Virus record (IMG/VR): IMGVR_UViG_3300020473_002132
Location: 1-39,382 of that record
DNA: 39,382 bases
Reading direction: 5' to 3' (one strand)
Source of the DNA: a virus
Part shown: piece after piece, positions 8,282 through 16,326 of the stretch
Layout: each line of letters starts with the position of its first letter
Position numbering within the stretch: position 1 is the first letter of the stretch
Notes under the pieces: model-generated
Seen by the model: the letters and a program-made list of their open reading frames with translations, nothing else
The model's database searches: none
Told to the model about the DNA's origin: nothing
Position numbers and translations under genes: made by a program

Positions 8282-9253
8282 TTATAATGTACTTTTTACA
8301 TAATCTAGATCTTCTTTGTACATTATTTCTGCAAGTTTTTCAAAATTTGTTTCTGGAGACCAACCAAGCATTGTTCGAGCCTTTGTGCAGTCACCTAACA
8401 GGTGTGGAACTTCATGGGGCCTAAATAGCCTTGTGTCTGATTCAACATGTTCGTCTATAGAGAGGTTTGCAATTTCGAAAACTTTTTCTAGCCAATCCTT
8501 AACCGTGTGCGATTTACCAGTTGCAATCACATAATCATCCGGAGTGGGGTGTTGCATCATTAAGTGCATGGCCTTCACATAATCGCCGGCGTAACCCCAG
8601 TCTCTTTTAGCAGATAAATTCCCTAAATAAAGCTTGTCTTGTAATCCCAGCTTGATTCTGGCAGCAGCTAACGTTATTTTTCTAGTTACAAAAGTTTCAC
8701 CACGTCGAGGAGATTCGTGATTAAAAAGAATACCGCAACATGCAAATATGTTATAAGACTCTCTATAGTTTCTAACTAGATGATGGGCATAAACCTTTGC
8801 GCATGCATAAGGGCTAGCAGGAGAAAGTCTAGTAAGTTCGTCCTGTGGTACTTCTGGATTATCACCAAACATTTCAGAAGAGCTAGCTTGGTAAAACTTA
8901 ATGCCCGGATTAGTGTTTCTAATTGCTTCTAAGATATTAGTAACACCTGTGACAATTGTGTTTGTTGTTGATAGTGGTATATCAAAACTAACTCTTACAT
9001 GAGATTGAGCTGCCAGATTGTATATCTCATCCGGATCATATTTATTGATCAGCCTATACATCACGCCCGAATCATCAAGCTCGAAATATTCTAGAATAAA
9101 ATTTTCATGCTCAAATATATGATCAATTCTATCTGTAGCTATTAGACTGGTCCTTCTTTTTAAGCCTATAACCTTATAGCCTAGAGCCAATAAATATTCA
9201 GCCAAATATGAACCATCCTGACCTGTGACGCCAGTTATAAACGCTGTCTTCAA
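8282..9253 (-). CDS. gmd: GDP-mannose 4,6-dehydratase
   Basis: A 323-aa extended short-chain dehydrogenase. The N-terminus TGVTGQDGSYLAE holds the GxxGxxG NAD(P)-binding loop in the exact form typical of Gmd. The active site is seen as SSSEMFG (124-130) with YxxxK at 149-153, and NHESPRRGETFVTRKI is the family-specific loop. The enzyme makes GDP-4-keto-6-deoxy-mannose from GDP-mannose, the first step to GDP-L-fucose. The upstream gene is the partner Fcl, overlapped by four bases (TTGA). The start codon is TTG, since the conserved N-terminus begins there. Because a heptose-type gene set lies in the same island, an alternative substrate is GDP-heptose, as for the related dehydratases of Campylobacter and Yersinia; sequence reading alone cannot separate these. 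Confidence 0.92.
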   Translation of the reverse strand: MKTAFITGVTGQDGSYLAEYLLALGYKVIGLKRRTSLIATDRIDHIFEHENFILEYFELDDSGVMYRLINKYDPDEIYNLAAQSHVRVSFDIPLSTTNTIVTGVTNILEAIRNTNPGIKFYQASSSEMFGDNPEVPQDELTRLSPASPYACAKVYAHHLVRNYRESYNIFACCGILFNHESPRRGETFVTRKITLAAARIKLGLQDKLYLGNLSAKRDWGYAGDYVKAMHLMMQHPTPDDYVIATGKSHTVKDWLEKVFEIANLSIDEHVESDTRLFRPHEVPHLLGDCTKARTMLGWSPETNFEKLAEIMYKEDLDYVKSTL

Positions 9254-10200
9254 ACCACACCCCTAATATTAGGATATTCTTTCAAAAACCATTCTATAGT
9301 TTGAGATAAACCATCCTCTATTCTAGTAACGCTGTTTAAATTATAGCCAAGAATTTTTAGCTTTTCACTAGAAGACGGCTTCCTTAATTGACCATTGGGC
9401 TTTTCCATATCCCATACAATTTGAATTTTATAACCAAAAATATCCCTAATTAATCTGGCGACTTTATTGATAGATATCTCCTCTATTGTGTTCCCTATAT
9501 TAATAATACCCTTAATTGGATAGTCTTGCTTCAATAAAAACGCAACTATTTTTGGTATATCATTAGCAAACGTAAATTCCCGCAAAGGAGTACCGGTGCC
9601 CCATAATTTCACCTCGCTATCACCAGACAACTTTGCATCATGCATTTTTCTAATTAAAGCAGGAATTACATGCGAGTTACTTAAGTCGAAATTGTCATTT
9701 ATTCCATATAGATTATTCGGTGATACGCAAAAATAATTAAACTGCTTTTGTTTATTAATGGCTCTAGAGTGTATGTCAAGCATTCTTTTAGAATATGCAT
9801 ACGCAAAATTTGAGTTATGTGGATGACCTAAATGTATTTCTTTTTCCTCTAGCGGAAATTCCGAATTATTAGGGTATACGCAAGTAGACAAAAAAGAAAT
9901 ACACCTCTTTATCCCAAAATGAGAGGCTGCATCTAACACGTTAATGTTTATCCTGGAGTTAATAGAGAAAAAATCAATTGGATTATTTATATTTGCCTCG
10001 ATACCACCCACCTTCGCCGCAGTATGGACGACTGCATCTACATTTAATTTAGAAAAATATTCAAATGTCTTTTTTCTATCACAAAGATCTATACCCCCAG
10101 AGGTTGGGCCATCCATTATTACCCACTCTATACCAGGAATGTTACAACTCTTAAATGCTGTACCTACTAAACCAGAACCTCCCGTAACTAATACTTTCAT
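9250..10200 (-). CDS. fcl: GDP-L-fucose synthase (GDP-4-keto-6-deoxymannose epimerase/reductase)
   Basis: A 316-aa extended SDR that would complete GDP-L-fucose synthesis by 3,5-epimerisation and NADPH-dependent reduction of the Gmd product. Key parts: the GGSGLVG nucleotide loop at 7-13; STCVYP at 105-110; YxxxK at 134-138; SPNNLYGINDNFDLSNSHVI, typical of Fcl; WGTGTPLREF; and a C-terminal KPNGQLRKPSSSEKL segment that closely follows the family (usually KPDGTxRKxLD...). It overlaps the upstream NeuA-like gene by ATGA and the downstream gmd by TTGA, giving a tightly coupled neuA-fcl-gmd series. The product probably feeds the GT11 fucosyltransferase further upstream in the same transcript. Confidence 0.92.
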   Translation of the reverse strand: MKVLVTGGSGLVGTAFKSCNIPGIEWVIMDGPTSGGIDLCDRKKTFEYFSKLNVDAVVHTAAKVGGIEANINNPIDFFSINSRININVLDAASHFGIKRCISFLSTCVYPNNSEFPLEEKEIHLGHPHNSNFAYAYSKRMLDIHSRAINKQKQFNYFCVSPNNLYGINDNFDLSNSHVIPALIRKMHDAKLSGDSEVKLWGTGTPLREFTFANDIPKIVAFLLKQDYPIKGIINIGNTIEEISINKVARLIRDIFGYKIQIVWDMEKPNGQLRKPSSSEKLKILGYNLNSVTRIEDGLSQTIEWFLKEYPNIRGVV

Positions 10201-10847
10201 GACAAACTTCTTTCATAAAGAATTTCTGCAATATCAAAATCGATCTGTTCATCAATATCAATTGACTGAATGTTGTCTAATATGAATGGATAAAAAGTAT
10301 TACCTATTATGCTTTTCTTACTTATTAATAAATCTCGCGGAATAATACTCACAGCAAAATTTAAACCCAAATAACCAGGTAAATCCTGTGAACGTGGGTG
10401 AGCTTTGGGATCATAATTAATAGCCTCCCCATTATGCCACAGATATTCTTTCACCATGTGTGTTGTAGTAATAGAGTCATATTTCGAGTCTAAATTTTTC
10501 CATAGATCGCAAATGTCTCTATATGTATCTACACCAACTAGTGGATTAGTAACGTTTGTATACACCACAATATCAGTGTCAATATTTTCTGCCATATTTT
10601 TCCATACTTCATTCATCGGAACAGTGCTAGACGCGTAATAAGAGTCCCTCTTTATAGGTGTTGCTCCTAACTTAGCAGCGATTGAAAGCATATAATCACA
10701 ATCAGAATTTACGCAAATTTCATTTATCGCTTCAACTCTCTTTAATTGATTAATTTTTATTTCTAATAAAGAAGAGCCAGCGAATGGCCTAATATTTTTG
10801 TTTATTACTCTTTGTGAACCTTGCCTTACTGGAATTAATGCTTTAAT
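10197..10847 (-). CDS. NeuA-like acylneuraminate cytidylyltransferase, apparent AUU start
   Basis: Cytidylyltransferase of the NeuA/CMP-NulO synthetase type, which activates a nonulosonate sugar with CTP. From the first in-frame ATG (10691) only 164 residues are coded and the catalytic N-terminus would be missing. Upstream in the same frame the expected sequence is present: IPVRQGSQRVINKNIRPFAG, the RxGSxRxxxKN nucleotide-binding motif, then VNSD. No ATG, GTG or TTG occurs between the in-frame TAG at 10859-10857 and 10691. An ATT codon at 10847-10845 lies exactly six bases after an AGGAG (10858-10854) and gives a 216-aa protein with the normal N-terminus. It overlaps the end of the GT29-like gene. 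An alternative explanation is an assembly or sequencing error that changed ATG to ATT. Confidence 0.8.
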   Translation of the reverse strand: MKALIPVRQGSQRVINKNIRPFAGSSLLEIKINQLKRVEAINEICVNSDCDYMLSIAAKLGATPIKRDSYYASSTVPMNEVWKNMAENIDTDIVVYTNVTNPLVGVDTYRDICDLWKNLDSKYDSITTTHMVKEYLWHNGEAINYDPKAHPRSQDLPGYLGLNFAVSIIPRDLLISKKSIIGNTFYPFILDNIQSIDIDEQIDFDIAEILYERSLS

Positions 10848-11649
10848 TTGCTTCTCCTAACAACATCATCGCGGTTTCGAAACTCTCATACCTAGGATCA
10901 CGTAATACTTCTTCCATGAATGGATCAACCTTTACTCTATTGTCTTTTTTCCATATCTCATTTTTAAAATATAAAAACTGTAAATCTGGATCATGATAAT
11001 CAGGATTTCCATCCGGGGTTTGGCCATCAGGGGAATTTACCATATTCGATATAGTGTCTTTCGTCCAAAGAGAGTTTAAATAACTGTCACGATATAATGA
11101 GCGATAAAAATCAATACCAGTAATATACAGTTCTGATATTGGTAATGATACTAAATCTATTATAGCAGAAAAACCAGCATTGGGTCTCATAGTCTTTTGT
11201 CTTATCTGCATATAGGGCTCGTCTGGCATAATCCTAACGTTAGTTAAGCTAGACATACCGTTTAACGCACCGGTGAATCTATGAAAAAACCATTCAGCAC
11301 TAGGGCAGGTCGAGATTACAACCTTTACATCATTTTGCAATATGTCAACTCTTTTTTGAATATTATTAGGATGCATTTGAATTATTTGTTTATCATTCTG
11401 AATGATAACTGTGTCACCGGGTAATATGTCATTTGTTTGCTCATTGTCAGTATAAAGAAAGTCCACTCTAGAACCGTGTGATTTTCTCTTCTCTTCCGGA
11501 ACGAAAAATGACTTTACCCTAGCGACATAATCGTAGCCGTCTATTAGCTCGCCCTGTTCATAAGCTAAAGCGCTTGCAGCTGGACCAACTAACGCGACAC
11601 GGGCGCCCTTAATAAACTCAACAAAGCTGTCATTTGTAATAAACGGCAT
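10843..11649 (-). CDS. GT29 sialyltransferase-like glycosyltransferase
   Basis: A 268-aa protein with the pattern of GT29, the family of animal sialyltransferases that use CMP-sialic acid. An L-motif-like segment lies at about 14-47 (ARVALVGPAASAL...IDGYDYVARVK). An S-motif-like segment is at about 154-182, with MRPNAGFSAIIDLV and LYITGIDFY, and a later YHDPD has His219 in the position of the family's catalytic VS motif. The gene immediately downstream encodes the CMP-sugar-forming NeuA-like enzyme, overlapping by five bases, which strongly supports a CMP-nonulosonate donor. The upstream epimerase stop forms a TAATG junction. GT29-like genes are known in some marine viruses and bacteria. The exact linkage is unknown, and the identification rests on motifs. 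Confidence 0.72.
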   Translation of the reverse strand: MPFITNDSFVEFIKGARVALVGPAASALAYEQGELIDGYDYVARVKSFFVPEEKRKSHGSRVDFLYTDNEQTNDILPGDTVIIQNDKQIIQMHPNNIQKRVDILQNDVKVVISTCPSAEWFFHRFTGALNGMSSLTNVRIMPDEPYMQIRQKTMRPNAGFSAIIDLVSLPISELYITGIDFYRSLYRDSYLNSLWTKDTISNMVNSPDGQTPDGNPDYHDPDLQFLYFKNEIWKKDNRVKVDPFMEEVLRDPRYESFETAMMLLGEAN

Positions 11650-12545
11650 TATTTAACTGCCTCATAAAATCTTTTTATTCCTTCCCGTAAAGAAACTTTT
11701 GGTTTCCAGCCAGTTGATTTTAGCTTAGAGCAATTTGCATAATTACCATGTTGATCTCCATCGTGGCCCCCTATATTTACAACCTGGAATTCTTCTTTTG
11801 GTCTTTCATGAGTATCTAGTATAACTTCTATTAAATTCTCGACTGTGGATGGGACACCGGTGCCTACATTATAGATCTCATTATCTGTTACTGATTTTAG
11901 CGATAGCTCAAAAGCGTCAATTACATCATCTATGTATATACAATCACGATATCGATCAAAAGAACCCGTCACTTTAATTACGTCACCGCTTAAAGATTGA
12001 GCCAAATAAATTGAAGCCATTCCTTGTCTCAGATTATCTAAATCCTGAGATGGGCCGTAGGTGTTAAACAATCTAAATATTGTATAATCCAAACCGTAAT
12101 TACTAAAGACCTTTATGTACAGTTCTCCCGCTAGCTTTGATACCCCATAATTAGAAATCGGATTTAGGGGATTTGATTCTGATAAATCTTTTCCTTCACC
12201 ATAGACAGCCATAGACGAAGCATACACAATCTTTTTTACGCCGGTCCTACGACAAAAATTGCATATATTTAAAGTGCCCTTGGCATTCCAGTCAACATCA
12301 TCTTCGGGTCGTATTAAAGAAATATATCCAGACGATTGAGCAGCTAAATGAAAAACTATATCAAAATTCCCTAAACCATCCAATGCTTCATAAACAGATA
12401 TATCGGCTGAATATTTTTTAAAGGAGTCATGACATTTCTTCCAGCGTGTATCGAAATCTAGTAAAGTAACATCGTGATCCCTATTCAGTCTATTCGCTAA
12501 TGCGAACCCTATAAATCCTGCACCGCCTGTTATCAAGATCTTCAT
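11649..12545 (-). CDS. NAD-dependent sugar-nucleotide epimerase/dehydratase
   Basis: A 298-aa extended SDR with ITGGAGFIG at 5-13 (NAD-binding loop), HLAAQ at 66-70, a serine pair near 110 and YxxxK at 133-137 (YGVSK), and the FNTYGP-type substrate loop. This pattern fits UDP-glucose 4-epimerase and related nucleotide-sugar epimerases (GalE, WbpP-like, or heptose epimerases); substrate cannot be settled. A GGGGTGAG element precedes the ATG. A 53-bp gap separates it from the SIS-HAD gene, one of the few spacers in the glycan island. It is coupled to the GT29-like gene by a TAATG junction, so it may prepare the acceptor sugar donor used just before sialylation. Confidence 0.85.
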   Translation of the reverse strand: MKILITGGAGFIGFALANRLNRDHDVTLLDFDTRWKKCHDSFKKYSADISVYEALDGLGNFDIVFHLAAQSSGYISLIRPEDDVDWNAKGTLNICNFCRRTGVKKIVYASSMAVYGEGKDLSESNPLNPISNYGVSKLAGELYIKVFSNYGLDYTIFRLFNTYGPSQDLDNLRQGMASIYLAQSLSGDVIKVTGSFDRYRDCIYIDDVIDAFELSLKSVTDNEIYNVGTGVPSTVENLIEVILDTHERPKEEFQVVNIGGHDGDQHGNYANCSKLKSTGWKPKVSLREGIKRFYEAVK

Positions 12546-12598
12546 AACTCACCCCTATATCCAACCATAACCATATTTAGAATCACACAAAAATTCAT
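12546..12598 (-). promoter_or_regulatory. Short intergenic gap with a possible late-promoter-like element
   Basis: On the minus strand this 53-bp AT-rich gap contains TCTAAATA at 12581-12574, one mismatch from the T4-type late -10 sequence TATAAATA, about 28 bases before the epimerase start. Because a gp55-like sigma is encoded in the window, this could be a weak late promoter that re-initiates transcription inside the glycan island. A single 8-mer in AT-rich DNA is weak evidence. Confidence 0.25.
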
Positions 12599-13576
12599 TT
12601 AAATTATGTTAAGTCCCTCTAGATTGCTCAAACATTGTTCCCATCCGCCAAACCTAATTCCCTTATCGTCTATATAGACAACTGCCCTAGGTTTTTCGGC
12701 AGTAACCTTGGTAATAAACTGATCCATGTCGTGCTTCTTTAACCAAGCCCATACTAATTCTATGCCGGTTTTGCCATTAACCAAACCTCTATCAGGCTTT
12801 GCTTTACATGTAAATAAAACTACGTTGTATTTTTGTGATAATATCTTAAGGGCATTCCGAGAGCCCTCTATAGGATCATCATAAATTGTGCCATCATAAA
12901 ACCCCATAGAGTTCTTATGAATAACCCCATCAAAATCAATGGCCAAATTAATCGTCTCATCAGGAAATGAATGCTTCCTAATTTTAGTACCTTTCCAATT
13001 CGGTTTTTCCAAATCCTCCGGCTTGTTTTTTCCTATCGACGGGCAGTTTCTACCAGATCCATGAGTTAATTGATATTGTAGTAATAGCGTTAATACTTCA
13101 CATGTATGATAATACTCTGTGTTTAAAGTAATGACGGTAAGCCCGGGTACTTTGACATTAATAGGTCGGCCTGTAACTAATACTGTCTGCATATTATTAT
13201 CAGAAGCCCACTGTAGGGCTTTCAATACATCAGTAGAGAGACCCGACGATGATATACCATATACCAATGATTTCTTTATTTGTGATGATGTTCGGACAGT
13301 TGTACGACAAGAGAGCCAGTTTACCATCCATTGATCGAAATTCGAATCGTTTATAAATGAAGTGGCTACGACACCAGAGCTTGGACACATTGCATTTTTT
13401 TGCCCATTTGATAATCTAGTAATATCTACTGCTGTATGATCTGCTATGGCGAGATTACCGCCATGACCTAAAACATATATATCGTTACAACTATTAAATT
13501 TCTCTTGAAATTCTGCCCACTCTGGAGAGTTCACTACATCCCAAAATTTTTCTTCCAAATTCTCAATATCGAACAT
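12599..13576 (-). CDS. Fusion of SIS sugar isomerase and HAD phosphatase
   Basis: A 325-aa two-domain protein. Residues about 1-180 are a SIS domain with the phosphosugar-binding loops GHGGN (37-41) and SSSG (109-112), like GmhA-type sedoheptulose-7-phosphate isomerases (which usually read GNGGS). Residues about 205-325 are a compact HAD domain: IDFDG (Asp214 nucleophile, Asp216 acid/base), the motif II Thr256, a Lys at about 295, and YIDDKGIRF with the metal-binding Asp pair 303-304. Immediately downstream of this gene in sequence, but upstream in transcription, the same two functions occur as separate genes. The fusion may channel an isomerised, phosphorylated sugar to its dephosphorylation step, as in GDP- or ADP-heptose synthesis. 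TGAGG lies before the ATG. The GHGGN change could mean a different sugar. Confidence 0.82.
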   Translation of the reverse strand: MFDIENLEEKFWDVVNSPEWAEFQEKFNSCNDIYVLGHGGNLAIADHTAVDITRLSNGQKNAMCPSSGVVATSFINDSNFDQWMVNWLSCRTTVRTSSQIKKSLVYGISSSGLSTDVLKALQWASDNNMQTVLVTGRPINVKVPGLTVITLNTEYYHTCEVLTLLLQYQLTHGSGRNCPSIGKNKPEDLEKPNWKGTKIRKHSFPDETINLAIDFDGVIHKNSMGFYDGTIYDDPIEGSRNALKILSQKYNVVLFTCKAKPDRGLVNGKTGIELVWAWLKKHDMDQFITKVTAEKPRAVVYIDDKGIRFGGWEQCLSNLEGLNII

Positions 13577-13589
13577 TACTACCTCAAAT

Positions 13590-13904
13590 TTATTTTAGGC
13601 CGGTGGCCCTTTTAAAATCCTCTACGTTTATAGCTTTATCGTCTACCAACAAATCATAGTGGGGTTTTCTATTCATTATTAGTTCGTGATACTTAACTCC
13701 CCATTCCTCTAATTGGCGTAGAGTTAAATCTGTATGGTCTATACCTGATGTACATCCTCGCGCAGTAAAGAAAATTATTCTATGACCTTCATCATAAAGG
13801 CTGTTTATCTTCTTTAGCATTTCCGGAAATGGTTGGGCTTTTTCATAGCTACTATTAAAGGTCAACGTACAAATAGTACCGTCTATATCAAAACAATAAA
13901 TCAT
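13590..13904 (-). CDS. Small HAD-family phosphatase (capsule/heptose type)
   Basis: A 104-aa minimal HAD phosphatase with no cap domain. Motif I is CFDIDGTIC (Asp6, Asp8), motif II FFTARG, and motif III/IV KPHYDLLVDDKAIN. Proteins of this size with FDIDGTIC and FTARG occur in capsule and LPS gene clusters, often beside SIS isomerases and sugar kinases, and probably remove a phosphate from a sugar bisphosphate (GmhB-like role). Its start shares a base with the stop of the GmhA-like gene (TAATG), so the two are co-translated. The next gene carries another HAD domain fused to a SIS domain. Confidence 0.83.
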   Translation of the reverse strand: MIYCFDIDGTICTLTFNSSYEKAQPFPEMLKKINSLYDEGHRIIFFTARGCTSGIDHTDLTLRQLEEWGVKYHELIMNRKPHYDLLVDDKAINVEDFKRATGLK

Positions 13905-14404
13905 TAAATCACCGCATGCAAAAAAATTAAATGTGTACTCTCAACGATACCATAATCGTCAGAATCAACATGAAAATCTAATAAAGCATCATTCGAAAAA
14001 TTTTTTCTCAGCTTATTATTTTCGTCAAATCCAGTTAATATCAAAAAAGGTACTTTAGCTTGAGTACAATAACGGGCCGACTCTAAAATATTTTCAGAAT
14101 TACCAGATGAAGAAACTAATACCACTAGGCTTTCTGATGTTGCGAAATGCTCTAAAAATTTCGCATAAGCAAAATCCCTACCATAATCGTTAATATAACA
14201 TGTCAACCTAGATGGATCTGAAAAGCTCTGTGCTTTTATGCCTAATGCCTTTGTGTAATCTTGTGATATATGGGAACAAATAGAATTTGAACCGCCATTT
14301 CCTATTAGATAAATCATGTCTCTAGACTTTAGTAGTTGAGACAAATCCTGTATTTGACTTTTGGTTATTCGCTTAATAGCTTGAGCCAAAATGTCCAGAT
14401 CCAT
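13904..14404 (-). CDS. GmhA-like phosphoheptose isomerase (SIS domain)
   Basis: A 166-aa SIS-domain protein. GNGGSN at 35-40 and SSSGNSEN at 98-105 bind the phosphosugar, and the end YGIVESTHLIFLHAV matches the C-terminal helix that carries catalytic Glu/His in GmhA. The expected reaction is sedoheptulose 7-phosphate to D-glycero-D-manno-heptose 7-phosphate. It is slightly shorter than E. coli GmhA (192 aa). The ATG at 14404 lies ten bases after AAGG; a GTG two codons earlier is equally possible. A kinase of the matching pathway lies just upstream and a phosphatase just downstream, in the order of the pathway genes. Confidence 0.85.
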   Translation of the reverse strand: MDLDILAQAIKRITKSQIQDLSQLLKSRDMIYLIGNGGSNSICSHISQDYTKALGIKAQSFSDPSRLTCYINDYGRDFAYAKFLEHFATSESLVVLVSSSGNSENILESARYCTQAKVPFLILTGFDENNKLRKNFSNDALLDFHVDSDDYGIVESTHLIFLHAVI

Positions 14405-14416
14405 TATCACATTACC

Positions 14417-15376
14417 TTAATATATTAAACTTTTAATACCATTATAGTCAATATTGATAGGAATTACAGTTGTGGAAAAATCTAACTCTATCTTGGATTG
14501 AGATGTATTATTTTCAGTAAATAAAAGAAAGTACCCACCATTTCCTGCGCCTACTAGGCGATGAGCTAGCACATAACTGGTGCTTTCTATTTTATTATCT
14601 AAAGTAGCTAGATATTGATTCCCTAGTATTGTTGAGGATATATTTTTTTTTATAGACCAGCCCTCTTTTATTATGTCAAAAAATAACCCTCTATCATTAT
14701 CATCTATAGCATGCTTCATAGAGTCTGCGTGGGATAACAGCCGCTTATCGATAGAGTCCTTTATTTTGTTTAGAACTATAGTCGAAGATCTTTTAAACCC
14801 AGATGGTAATAGGTACATCTTAAATGTATTAAAAAGCCTGGAGTCTAAATTTGTGGTCTCTACTTTTTTACCTTTTTTTAATTCATGAAAATTTAGGCCG
14901 CCGGTAGCTACGCCCCAGGGATCTTGAAATCCAGTAAGGGGGTTTATCCTTTTTTCTAATGACCAAGACCGCTCTATAATTTCATTTTTGGTTAGCCCCA
15001 AATTGTCTAATTCGTTTATTGCAGATACTAAAGCGACCATATACGACGAAGATGAAGCCAATCCAGATCCAGATGAAGATACATCTGCTGTGAACCAACA
15101 TTGTAGCGGATCTTTCGTCATTGTACTAATTGCAACACGAGCAATATCATTATTAATTTTATCTGAATCTATTACACTTTCTTTTTGGCTCCAGACTATA
15201 TTATACCTTTTATCGATCGCATTTTGACCGAAGCGATCACGAAACAAAGTGATATACGTATAAAGATTAACTGAAAATGATACTACCGCTCCTCGGCCGT
15301 GGACATCAATAAACGATGATAAATCAGTTGAGCCGCCGGCGATTGATATTCTTAAAGGACATTTAGAAATAATCAA
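14417..15376 (-). CDS. HddA-like D-glycero-D-manno-heptose 7-phosphate kinase (GHMP family)
   Basis: A 319-aa GHMP kinase. The N-terminus CPLRISIAGGSTDL is the classic start of HddA-type sugar kinases. SSGSGLASSSS at 101-111 is the phosphate-binding loop, and VGAGNGGYFLLF near residue 288 is motif 3. The likely reaction is ATP-dependent 1-phosphorylation of heptose 7-phosphate, the step after GmhA. The start codon is TTG at 15376, chosen because the family's conserved N-terminus starts there and the upstream GT4 stops two bases before it. No guanylyltransferase (HddC) is present in the window, so the last step must be encoded elsewhere or by the host. Confidence 0.87.
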   Translation of the reverse strand: MIISKCPLRISIAGGSTDLSSFIDVHGRGAVVSFSVNLYTYITLFRDRFGQNAIDKRYNIVWSQKESVIDSDKINNDIARVAISTMTKDPLQCWFTADVSSSGSGLASSSSYMVALVSAINELDNLGLTKNEIIERSWSLEKRINPLTGFQDPWGVATGGLNFHELKKGKKVETTNLDSRLFNTFKMYLLPSGFKRSSTIVLNKIKDSIDKRLLSHADSMKHAIDDNDRGLFFDIIKEGWSIKKNISSTILGNQYLATLDNKIESTSYVLAHRLVGAGNGGYFLLFTENNTSQSKIELDFSTTVIPINIDYNGIKSLIY

Positions 15377-15377
15377 A

Positions 15378-16322
15378 CTAACTATTACCTGTGATTATTG
15401 ACTCTATTTTTTCGATATAAAGTTTTGTACAACTAGGCATACCAAAATGTGTTAGCCCATATTCTCTAATTTGTTTTCGCATAGTTATTGAGCGCGCTCT
15501 ATTCTCTTTTATAATATTGACTAATATATCTGGAGAACAGTCGGTTTTTACGACGTCTATAAATGGTAGCCCTATGTCCAGGTTTGCTGCGGCTTCTTCA
15601 GACAAAACTAATCCACAACCAGCTATTAAAGCTTCTGGAACAACCTGGGGGGCTGCCTCTCCATCGCTAAATAGAACCAAATTAGCATATTTAGTTAGGC
15701 CATTATGCACTTGATCTCTAGTCCATGTACCTAGATGATTTTTAGAAGTGCTAAATCGACTATCAGCCAATGGACCGGCAAAATCTATATTATCACTAAT
15801 ACTTTGTAGAAAAAACTGAAATTTTCTTGGCTCTATTTTCCCTAAGCATATTGTTCTATCTGGGTAGGTTGGTGTCTCATCAAACTTAAATTCATCCGGA
15901 GGTATACCGTAAATCCAATCCCAGACCAATTCAGGATGGGCGCCAAAATCTCTAAAATGATAACTGTTTCTATCTGAAAGACTAAAGATATAAGAATGGT
16001 TTTGAGCAAACTTATGAAAAATCCATTCATATCCAGCGCGCTTAGAGGGATAATCCAAATATGGGTAATGACTAGTCATTGCGCCGGGAGCCGAAATATA
16101 GGGCATGATGTCAGCATATTCGTCGTAATGAAGATGCACAAAGTCAGGACGCCAGGCGTTTGTATCGTTAATAGCTTTTCTAAGATCTTTAGTGTTGACT
16201 ATTAGTACTTCATGACCATGATTCTCTAATTCGCATTTTAGATTCCACATTAGTATCTCACAACCTCCCCAGCCAGATGGGGGTATCGGTAAAATCCCGG
16301 GACCTATTAAGCAAATCTTCAT
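15378..16322 (-). CDS. GT4-like glycosyltransferase, paralog 2
   Basis: A 314-aa GT-B glycosyltransferase. It begins MKICLIGPGILPIPPSGWGG, giving a first strand and a Gly-rich loop for the acceptor domain. The C-terminal donor domain includes CLGKIEPRKFQFFLQ and a region around ANLVLFSDGEAAPQVVPEAL with the EA-type signature near residues 220-235. It aligns along its length with the neighbour at 16327-17280 (same N-terminus, same SDGEA motif), so the two arose by tandem duplication. Both are shorter than typical GT4 enzymes (350-400 aa). Substrates are unknown. It is separated from its paralog by four bases. Confidence 0.82.
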   Translation of the reverse strand: MKICLIGPGILPIPPSGWGGCEILMWNLKCELENHGHEVLIVNTKDLRKAINDTNAWRPDFVHLHYDEYADIMPYISAPGAMTSHYPYLDYPSKRAGYEWIFHKFAQNHSYIFSLSDRNSYHFRDFGAHPELVWDWIYGIPPDEFKFDETPTYPDRTICLGKIEPRKFQFFLQSISDNIDFAGPLADSRFSTSKNHLGTWTRDQVHNGLTKYANLVLFSDGEAAPQVVPEALIAGCGLVLSEEAAANLDIGLPFIDVVKTDCSPDILVNIIKENRARSITMRKQIREYGLTHFGMPSCTKLYIEKIESIITGNS

Positions 16323-16326
16323 AATG

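Noticed and set aside
9984-9991. Exact T4 late-promoter -10 sequence TATAAATA on the minus strand.
   Set aside because: It lies inside the fcl coding region, more than 700 bases before the next start, and one exact 8-mer is easily met by chance in AT-rich DNA; not annotated as a promoter.
10191-10691. Short NeuA-like gene starting at the first ATG (10691).
   Set aside because: It would lack the nucleotide-binding N-terminus, which is plainly coded upstream in the same frame; the ATT start with AGGAG is a better explanation than a truncated pseudogene.
10843-10860. Frameshift fusion of the GT29-like and NeuA-like genes.
   Set aside because: No slippery heptamer is seen at the junction, both proteins are complete on their own, and an ideal ribosome binding site precedes the ATT; kept only as an alternative.
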